A stretch of DNA of 64,000 nucleotides, taken from positions 434,001 to 498,000 of the forward strand of contig LLEY01000015.1 in NCBI GenBank assembly GCA_001414485.1, given 5' to 3'. This DNA comes from Calycina herbarum (lineage: Eukaryota; Ascomycota; Leotiomycetes; Helotiales; Pezizellaceae). This document shows positions 56,009-64,000 of the stretch, piece by piece. The position numbers and the translations under genes are program-made. The notes under the pieces are model-generated. The model did no database searches. It saw only the letters and a list, made by a program, of their open reading frames with translations, and was not told the DNA's origin. The stretch's first letter is position 1. Each line of letters opens with the position of its first letter.

Positions 56009-58111
56009 CAACATGAGATGCATCGAAGCTATTACCTCAACTCACCCTTTGTTCAACAGGAATAGGAAGGTTACATCAATTGGCTCTAAGGGAGGGTTCT
56101 GGAGTTGACCTATGTCTGTGAGAAGGGGGAAGTACTAACTAATACTCGAGTACTTCTCAACTACTCATACCCCTGGTTCTTAATCTCGTTGTCATTCTAA
56201 AAGTGTTTTCGTGTCTATATTCGGGGGTTCTATTATGATCTCCCGGCCCCTACAAAAGTAAGTTAAGTGTTTAGAATACTCTGTGGGAGTGTTCTAAATA
56301 CTCTAACAGGGGTTTAAAACGGTATAGGAGCTAGCTTCATCACTCCCAGGAGTTATAGGGGTCGATAAGTTATTACGTGTCCTCTTTTAAGGAATAGTTA
56401 GTGCTCTGTATATCTAGGAATAGCCTCACGTTGTACGATCACCTGATTACTTTCTAATTTTTTCGCTATTCTCTTATCTCTACCAAAACCCTTCTTTTTT
56501 AAGAATAAGTAATGAGATTAGTCGAAGTAGGAAAAGTTTACTCTCTTGTATACTTGCCTGTCACGAGAAAATGGGGTCACATGACACCCCATTTTCCCTG
56601 TATATATAGCAGAGTTTTCACCTCCTAATACAAGGCTCCTTAGAGCGTTTTCCACCCGATTTTGTACGTGACATTGCCTATATACGCGTTTATAGGTAGG
56701 TTCCTTAATTCCTTACCTTTGAAGGGACTTAGAAGAATTTACCTAATCTAGGTAGAGTAGAAGAAAAGAGAGTAGAGAGGAGAGTAGAGGCGGAAAGAAT
56801 AAGATTTAAAACAAATCTTGTTTTAATTACCCTAAAAAGTCTAGGCTTTTTGTTGATTATAGGCCCTTTACCCTAGTAAAATATTATCTAATTTTGACAC
56901 TAGTTAGCTACTAAAAACTTCCTTGCAAAATTGTAACCAGGGCTCCGATTGGGCCATATTCCGTATGGTACGGAACACTCTAAACAGGGGGAGCGCTTTG
57001 CTTTCGTAGGGTGGTAGACAAAATAAGTGGCACCATTACTTCATCTACGAGAAGTGCAAACGCCTACAACTCGACGCAGACAAGATCAAAACTTTCAAGA
57101 CCTAACTAAGGAAAGGGTAAATCAAGACTTTTGTCATGTTTTTGTTATATTTTTAAGATTATTTGCTGCTGATTTATTACGTACCTTTTTCAGTACGGTC
57201 GCAAATTGTGATGCTAACTTTTTTGTGGCATGCTTCAGAGATGACTGGTTCCACAATGTGGTTTCAACGGTTTTGGGGTGCATACGAGTCATTGGTGCAA
57301 AAACTTTACGCGGGCACGAAGAATTCATAAAGGTTAACTCTTCATTTTGTGAGTAAGAAGTACTCGGAAAGCTCAGACGCTGGTTTGTCTGCTCGGGTTG
57401 TACATACCGTCACTTTTTTGTTTCCAATGGATGTACCTAGTTTCCTATGAAAATGATCGCAGAAGCCCCTCAGTGTTGAAAATCAGGATTTTGAGATGCA
57501 AGTTTCAGTCTTTCTTAGTTCATTGTGCAAACCGACATTTTGCTGCTCATTCATGCTTCAAAATGTACCTAATTTAAAACGATAATCAAGGTTAAAGGAA
57601 CTTAGTAAGCCGAGACAATTTTGGTTTCTAATTTCCAGATGTTATGTTAACTGGATATATGATATTGCTCCTGCCCAGGTGGTTGGTTTCGATAGGAGAC
57701 TATGCCCTTTATGGAATCTCATAACGTTGCCTTTTACGAGTACGAAGTAACTCTGATTACTAGGCTCGTAAATGGCTCGTCAATTAGCGAACTATTCACT
57801 CAAATTAGTCCGGACCCAACCTCTCTTTAACGTCAAATTTTACGAAGGCTTACAACGGTTGGTTCCCAAGAACTGGTCCCCGCTATCCGTAGCTCAAAAC
57901 GGGTGGAAGCGCTAAAATAGGTAGAGTGGATCCCAATCGATACCCTCGCCGCACCGCATCGCAACAAAAGACCAACCTTCAACTTCCTTTCCCAACATTT
58001 TTTTTTCTTCATTCGAGAATCTGGTATTCACAGAAGCGCCGAGAAAGAGAAAGAAGTAAGATTCGATATCACAACCGGGTTTTCGATCGTCAACAGAAGT
58101 ACAAAGTCAAG
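56009..58111. other. Intergenic, no supported gene; contains hairpins
   Basis: 2.1 kb. A 12-bp stem with a 5-nt loop lies at 56270-56298 and a 10-bp stem (AAAATGGGGT...ACCCCATTTT) at about 56566-56593. Parts are moderately AT-rich. The open frame at 57027-57356 begins with GTG and has no recognisable domain. Confidence 0.45.
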
Positions 58112-60072
58112 ATGGGTGTACTTCGGTTGGGACTGGGATTGATCCCCCTATTGTTGGGAAGTCACGTTTCTGCGACTGGAGCTGGAGATGGACAGATTGT
58201 TATGGGAGGAAACGAGGGCGGGGATAATTGTTTTAATGCTGTGGGTTTCTTGTGTTATCCCCGAACATTTCGAATTGTGTAAGCTTACAAAACTAACTTC
58301 ACCTCAGTGCACAGAGCTTACGAACGTCCTGGGTACTAAAGCACATCACGGAAATCCACCACCTGGCTTCGTTGAATCGTTCCATTGCTCAAGACAACGG
58401 GAAGTTGTACCTGCTTGTATCGTTCAGCCAACTACTGCGCAAGATGTGTCGACTACTATCCAGGTTTGTAAACAGTATCAATGTCATTTCGCAGTCAAAT
58501 CTGGAGGTCATGCTATGTTCAAGGGTGCCTCCAATGCGGATGGCGGTGTCACGATCGACTTGGTGAATTTGAATCAGATTGAAGTTAGTGAAGATCAGAA
58601 GACTGTGAGGGTTGGTCCGGGCAATCGGTGGGGGAAGGTTTATGAGAAATTGGAACCAATGGGATTGGTTGTTGTTGGGGGTAGAGTTGATCATGTTGGG
58701 GTTGGTGGATTTATGTTGGGTGGTAAGTTTTCTTTCTTCTCTTTTCCCTTCCCTTGTATTTGATGAGTTGTATATTTTGAGTCAAGGGACTTTTGCTAAT
58801 AAACGATTAAAGGTGGTATCTCATTTATCTCACGCCAATACGGATGGGCATCTGATAATGTCCGAAACTACGAGGTACGTCCTCCGCTCAGTCCAAAGAA
58901 ACTGACTCTCTGGTCTCATGAAATTTAGGTCGTCCTGGCAAATGGATCAATCTCCAACGTCAACTACGAGTCCCATCCAGATCTATATTGGGCCCTTCGA
59001 GGAGGTGGCAATAACTTTGGAGTAGTGACCAGCTTCGATCTCGAAACCTACCCCCAAAAGCAAATATGGGGTGGACAAAGCTATTGGATAATGTCCGATT
59101 ACCGCACCAAGCACTCAGATCTCCAACTGAAGCCATCAGAGCTCGACTTTTCCTTGATGTCATTGAAGCGAATTGCTGCCAATGCAGTAGTAAAAGCTTT
59201 CTGTCTCGCCGGACGTTGCACCACAATCCCAGAATTCCTCGAAGTTCTGGTGAAAATGGCAACGAAGGAGAAGCCATTCTTACATTTGTATATGTCTTTT
59301 GGCTACCTACCACGAGCAGGTGTTCTCATGGGAAGTTCTTGTGTTGTTCATTCACAACCAGTGGTTAATCCTCCTGAGTTTCAAGAGCTTGGGACTATAA
59401 ATTATGCGTATAGTTCCGTGAAGGTTGATAATCTTACTTCAATCGGGAGGGATGTTACTGCTTGGAATGTTCCTGGGGGAAGGTATGTTTGAACACCCTA
59501 TCACTGCCGAGAATTTGACTGATAGTTGTCCTAGATTTATTTATTCTCCTTTCACGGTCAAGGCCAATCTGGAATTGCTTTCGAAAATCATGGACTTCTT
59601 CCTCGAGGCTTCTTCCAGTCTTTTTGATGTACCAGGCATAGAACCAAGTTTTGTCCTGCAACCAATCACGCAAATCGCATCCGTGGGTCGAGAGAAGAAC
59701 GGCGGAGGTCCATTTGGAATTGAGAAATCCGATGGAGATTTGATTTGTTAGTTACCCTTACTCCCCATTCCCCTTCCTGAACCCCTCAACTCACCTTTTT
59801 ATTTAGTAATTTCCCTCTCCCCAGAATGGAAAGACGCAGCAGACGACATGCGTGTCCAAACCGCATACACAGAATTCATGGAGAAAAGCATCAACCTCGC
59901 CAAAGAAAGAGATCTTTTCCATCCTTTCGTCTACCAGAACTACGCGAATATCAGCCAGGATGTGTTCGGGGGTTACGGAGAGAAGAATCGGGCGAAACTT
60001 TTGGATATTCAGGGCAAGTATGATCCCGAGAGAGTGTTTGCTAAACTACAACCCGGATTTTTTAAATTGTAA
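58112..60072 (+). CDS. Secreted FAD-linked oxidase (PCMH/berberine-bridge family)
   Basis: 545 aa in six exons: 58112-58240, 58308-58722, 58813-58874, 58929-59482, 59535-59746, 59807-60072. Signal peptide at residues 1-20 (MGVLRLGLGLIPLLLGSHVS). The PCMH-type FAD domain is clear: QPTTAQDVSTTIQVC, then KSGGH with H111 as the usual 8-alpha-histidyl FAD attachment site, GGVTIDL, and VGVGGFMLGGGISF. The second attachment cysteine of bicovalent members is a valine here (V170, before DHVG). ALRGGGNNFGVVTSFDLETY completes the FAD fold, and the BBE-type C-terminus NYANISQDVFGGYGEKN with KYDPERVF closes the protein. Substrate unknown; relatives oxidise sugars or secondary metabolites. Confidence 0.92.
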
Positions 60073-60539
60073 ATGTAGAAAATTAGAGAAGGTGTATGTT
60101 TTGAACTTGAGACAAAATTGGTCTAGATTGGTGGCTCGGAAGTTTATCCTCAGAGGCGAATAAGATTCTAAATTCTGACCAGGTTGGAGGTGAGTCCAAA
60201 AACTTTCAACCCAAACGTCTTGTCATTCGTTGCTAGTGGTCTCAACAATCTTGAAGGAGCCTCATCGCAAGAATCGTGTTAAGGATGCTATGTGTCATTT
60301 TTCTTGAAATGCCTAAGAGAGGAGTAAGACCTCAAACCTTTGTCAAAGTTCCAGAAATTACGCGAGCTATGAACTTCGAGCCCAATTTCACAATGCCAGA
60401 TTTTTGATCTTGTACTTGTTTTGTAGCACGAGTTTGAGCCGAAATCTGGCCATGAATAGAAGTTCCATTTGAAGGAAGACGACTACGCTATTCCTCAAGA
60501 TCCTGCACTTGCCTTCTATCTCCACTTTACTCAAACCTT
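60073..60539. other. Intergenic between convergent genes
   Basis: 467 bp holding both 3' regions. No open frame or repeat of note. Confidence 0.4.
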
Positions 60540-61362
60540 TTACTTCCCTCCAAAATCAACATACTCATGCCCAACAAAAGTAGCATCCCAAGGCCCTTGC
60601 TCCTTCTTCCCCACTAGCTTCCAAAAGAACTCCGCATGATTATCACCATTAATTTCACCCCCAACACTTCCTCCATCGGCTTTCCGTTCATCCGCATAAT
60701 AGAAACTATCCCAAGAATCAGCAACCACCATAAAACTACAAAGAAAGAACTGTATGAAATGAAAACTGTGTAAACTTACTTATACCCATCTTTATTATAC
60801 CCCAAAGTAGCAGCATGAATCAAATGCGCCGCCCCCGCCTTCCCAATCCCCAAATCAAGAAGTTGAGGCATGGGTGCAACATTAAGTTTATTCCCCGTAT
60901 AAATAAATGTCTTTTTCACATCACCAGGTAGGGTTTCGAATCCTTCCACAGCGGATTTTACAGCCGCGAAACCGGAGGTTATTGCTACTGTGGCGGCGGA
61001 GGCGATAGTTGAAATTGGGAGTGTGAAGGGACGAGGGTTGAATGTTGCTTGGGCGGCTGAAAAGTGTTAGCTTTTTTGGTTTTTGTGTTTTGGGAAGGGG
61101 GAAGGGGGAAAATGGGAGATAAACCATTGTAGACGACGACATTTGGGACACCCAATTTTGTGTGGACTTCTTCGAAGACTTTTGCGATGGATTCGGGGTT
61201 TGAGAAGTCGGCTTTTATGTTGAGGTATTCTTTTGAGTCTGAGAGGGGGGCTCCGGATCGGGAGGCTAGGGCGACTTTGTAGCCGTTTTTTGCGAAGAGG
61301 TTTGCGACGCTGAGACCGGTGTTTTTTCCTGCTCCAAGGAAGAGGATGATAGGGGAGCTCAT
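60540..61362 (-). CDS. Short-chain dehydrogenase/reductase-like NAD(P)-binding protein
   Basis: Three exons with introns at about 61059-61123 and 60732-60780, joined in frame (VVVYN|AAQATFNPRPF and DGYN|FMVVADSW). The N-terminus SPIILFLGAGKNTGLSVANLF is a Rossmann nucleotide-binding loop of SDR type, followed by KNGYKVALASRSG (basic residue after beta-2, favouring NADPH) and an NVVVYNAA segment that stands for the NAG motif. A canonical YxxxK active site is not obvious; FAAVKSAVEGFETLP and TFIYTGN match a group of small fungal SDR-like proteins in which the tyrosine is not conserved. About 235 aa. Transcribed toward the oxidase gene. Confidence 0.82.
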
Positions 61363-63009
61363 GGTGTTTGGTAGTGTAATTCTTTGGAGGGTTTTGGAAT
61401 TGTGAAGGTCTGATGAGGGTTTTCAAACTAGCTCAAAATTTGGAAGGACTTGATGAAGGAATTGGGTTGAATCTGATAAGATGGTTTTGGAGTAGGAGGA
61501 GCCTCCCCCTTTATACTTCAAAACTGTATGCGCCCTTCTACATTGATAGGCGGGTTTAAGAATTCGGACATGGTTGGAAACCTCAATCCAACGATATAAA
61601 GAAGCAGGTCATTAATAATGACCATTATGACATACCTATCCTCTCAAATTAGATGGTTCTCCAGCTTGAATTCGACATAGCTTGCCCATTGATTGGGGCT
61701 CCACCAATTACCACACATATGCGGGGATAAACACCTGTTTCTTCATTGGGTTTAGGGCTGAAATAGGCTTACAAACCTCCACATCATAACACCTAACCGC
61801 AACGGAAGGCCAGTTGAATTGCGAGCCGCTCGAGAGTACTAGTCTGGTGTAGTAGGATTCTTAATAATGCGATGTGCTTAGTAAATGATCACAGTAATAC
61901 AAAATGCAAAGGCAGGGAGGGGTGTTGGAGCTTCTCAAGTTGAGTTACTCCTCAGCTCTCACGTGGCTCTTTATCAGAAACAAGAATCACGGCAAAAGAC
62001 CCGGGAGGTATCTCTCGTCTCAGAAGGCTTATAAAGACAAAAGCTTTCTCGAAGTACAGGTTCCTGTTAACTAAAGTTTACTGCTAAGCGCTCCAATCTC
62101 AATTATATTTCGTCGATGGACTTGGTCACACACAAGGGAGCGATGACCAGAGATCCATCATCCAATCCAACTTACATACATTGCAGCGTAGATTTACGAA
62201 GACGGTTCGTAACCCTTATTGCGTGCTTGCTACCCGGCTTGTCCTAATCTTTGGTGGCTTATAACTCGCCGGGCTTCCGGGCAGCAATAGCGTATACATA
62301 TAAAAAGCAGACAACACCTTTTCTCACAGTAACTTGATGGGAATCAATCAACAAAATAAATGGCAAAAGAGAGCCGCAATTTGAAGTCGCAAAAACGTCG
62401 CTAGTGGTTTGCAAAAACGCCACCAACATGAAGACTTTGACAACCAACAAGCAACACCCAACCAAAAAAAATGGCTGAAAATCGTCAGCCTCGTTCTTGT
62501 CGCACAACATGGCAGGTCGACGGTCTTTATCATCGACATTGAAGATCCTCACATCATCAACGTTGCAGGCAGAGAGGACTCGACTCGTGTCATGGGATTG
62601 ACCATCACCAGAACCTCCGGTGGGGAGAAGGACGGACGGTTTCAGACTCCGGTTTACGACTCCGTAACTCCGGACGGCTCAACATTCATGCTTCCATGCT
62701 TCCTCGGCGAGACCTTGGAGTTTGAGCATCGCCAAAAAACTCAAGGAAGCAGATAGTCCAATTGAAAAGAACGGTAGAGAACAGATGTCCTATTCCCACT
62801 CCTATTTCCACTCCTATTTCCATTCTCCCTGGCTTGTCAAGTGCAAGCTATCCTTATTTTCCCCTTATCCTCCTTTCCTATTAAAACCTCACTTTCCCGT
62901 CTTGACCTTAGCTCGTTTCGATATCAACCGCAAAACCCGCAAAACCAGAGACCTTCACTCAAACCTTCTTCACCTCAACCACAAAAACACCAAAAACCAA
63001 AACGCAATC
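61363..63009. other. Intergenic, no supported gene
   Basis: 1.6 kb between divergent SDR and MAPEG genes. An open frame at 62409-62756 starts with TTG and shows no known domain. Just upstream of 63010 there is a CA-rich leader (CCTCAACCACAAAAACACC) and the tandem CTCCTATTTCCACTCCTATTTCCA at about 62800-62823. Confidence 0.45.
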
Positions 63010-63522
63010 ATGACCACCTTCACCCTTGATCCTAACTATGGGTAAGAATGATCCTCAACCCTGGCGATGCCAATTGCAATCGAGTTCTCTAGCTAACTCC
63101 CTTCTGCCAGCTACGTCCTCCTCGCCGCAACCTCCACCTTCGTCATGAACGCCTTCCACATCGCAGCCACTGGAGCTGCTCGAAAGGCCGCAAAGGTCCC
63201 ATATCCAGCCCCATACGCACCCGAATCACGAACCGATAAAGAGGCCTACATCTTCAACTGTGTTCAACGTTCCCATGCCAATTTCGTCGAAAACCAAGTC
63301 TCCATGCTTGGATCTCTCTTCATTGCCGGTCTCAAATTTCCACTTGCAAGCGCGGCGATGGGAGGAGCTTGGACTGTCAACAGATATCTCTACATGCGAG
63401 GTTATGCCAATGGACAGGAGGGCGGAAAGGGTCGATACCAGGGAATTGTCTTCTGGCTCTTCCAATTTGGCTTGATGATAACGGCTGGCTATACTGGAAT
63501 TGCCATGGCTATGCAATGGTAG
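63010..63522 (+). CDS. Microsomal glutathione S-transferase 3-like MAPEG protein
   Basis: 147 aa in two exons (63010-63041, 63111-63522); the intron is 69 bp with an AGCTAACTCC branch region. A small four-helix membrane enzyme of the MAPEG superfamily, expected in the ER or outer mitochondrial membrane with glutathione transferase/peroxidase activity. Starts MTTFTLDPNYGYVLLAATS. The core FNCVQRSHANFVENQ (helix 2 loop, the family's FNxxQRxHxN signature) and the segment VNRYLYMRGYANGQEGGKGRYQG match MGST3 closely. The length equals that of typical fungal MGST3 proteins. Confidence 0.93.
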
Positions 63523-63675
63523 AGGAAGACTTCGTTGTACTATACACGTCTGTAATCTGATCGGGCGGAACGCTGCGTGGAAGTGCATATGAGAGGGAAT
63601 GGCATGCATCAGAATACCAAACCACACCATGAATTATTGCATGGACCAGTTTACTCGTGAATATCGAATTTTGGA

Positions 63676-64000
63676 TTACAACTGCATTTTTGCGTGAAGT
63701 ACAAGCTTTGGAATTGTTGGTGGATTTGACTTTTCTTCTTCAATGGTGAGGAATGCAACAAACCATTGTGAGTATTCCAGATAATGCTCAACCTTCGGAA
63801 GGTTCTTCTCAAAATCAATATTCGCAAGATTGCGGACCGTCAAAAACACTTCGTGCAAGAAAGTAAGTCATTATCGTTACTACCCCAAACTCAAAGCCAC
63901 CCCCAAGCTAAACAATGCTCACCAGATCTCCTTCATACTTATCCAACTTATAAACAAGTTTCTCAGCACTGACAGGTTTCATCCACTCCTCCGTCCTCTT
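63676..64000 (-). CDS. 3' end of a gene running off the right edge
   Basis: The minus strand reads from the window edge KRTEEWMKPVSAEKL and KLDKYEGDL, then probably an intron beginning GTGAGC at about 63925. The final exon is FLTVRNLANIDFEKNLPKVE, then EYSQWFVAFLTIEEEK and the end LVLHAKMQL before the stop at 63676. Only the C-terminus is visible and I do not recognise the family. The acceptor (near 63852, CACGAAG) is uncertain because the phase does not fit perfectly with the donor I chose. Confidence 0.5.

Noticed and set aside
57027..57356. 109-codon open frame
   Set aside because: Starts with GTG, no known domain, in AT-rich intergenic DNA.
62409..62756. 115-codon open frame upstream of the MAPEG gene
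   Set aside because: Starts with TTG, the first ATG is far inside, and nothing is recognisable.
1..64000. tRNA, rRNA, CRISPR arrays, telomeric repeats
   Set aside because: I looked for T-loop GGTTCRA signatures, rRNA words, evenly spaced direct repeats and TTAGGG runs, and saw none I could defend by eye.

Overview
This window looks like nuclear DNA of a filamentous ascomycete (Pezizomycotina). The genes are split by short introns of about 45-100 bp with GT...AG ends and CTAAC/CTGAC-like branch sites. The families are fungal (Set9 H4K20 methyltransferase, Ess1/Pin1, GH16, sugar porter, berberine-bridge-type oxidase). The repeats are saturated with C-to-T and G-to-A transitions, the footprint of repeat-induced point mutation (RIP). 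A leotiomycete would fit, but that is a guess.

Layout. Positions 1 to about 18570 are one gene-free, AT-rich block of nested LTR retrotransposons. An old Ty3/Gypsy-type element (2010-16835) carries two later insertions: a 2.6-kb element with only a gag-like interior (4557-7133, target duplication ATAGG) and a full-length relative (9726-15764, target duplication TACGC). A separate LTR pair (16874-17329 and 18574-19026) closes the block. Two solo LTRs of another family (820-1002 and 17617-17776) each have a 5-bp target duplication. The RIP signature stops abruptly at about 18570.

Positions 19 to 64 kb are euchromatin-like. In order: sugar transporter (-), HSPA12-like Hsp70 (-), single-pass membrane protein (+), long disordered protein (+), secreted GH16 glucanase-like enzyme (+), a gene-poor stretch of decayed repeats and AT-rich DNA (37.5-43.4 kb), small membrane protein (+), Set9 (-), mitochondrial ribosomal protein uL14m (+), RNA polymerase II subunit Rpb9 (-), Ess1/Pin1 prolyl isomerase (+), LrgB-like membrane protein (-), coiled-coil protein resembling an augmin subunit (+), a small pseudogene with two C-to-T nonsense codons (+), secreted FAD-linked oxidase (+), SDR oxidoreductase (-), MAPEG-family glutathione transferase (+), and a gene end running off the right edge (-).

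How the genes work together. From 44.7 to 55.1 kb lies a compact housekeeping block (chromatin, mitochondrial translation, transcription, CTD isomerisation, membrane transport, probable spindle function). It is arranged as head-to-head pairs that share short intergenic promoters. The oxidase, SDR and MAPEG protein at the right end are oxidative or detoxifying enzymes, but nothing in the sequence proves they form a cluster. I saw no tRNA, rRNA or CRISPR array.
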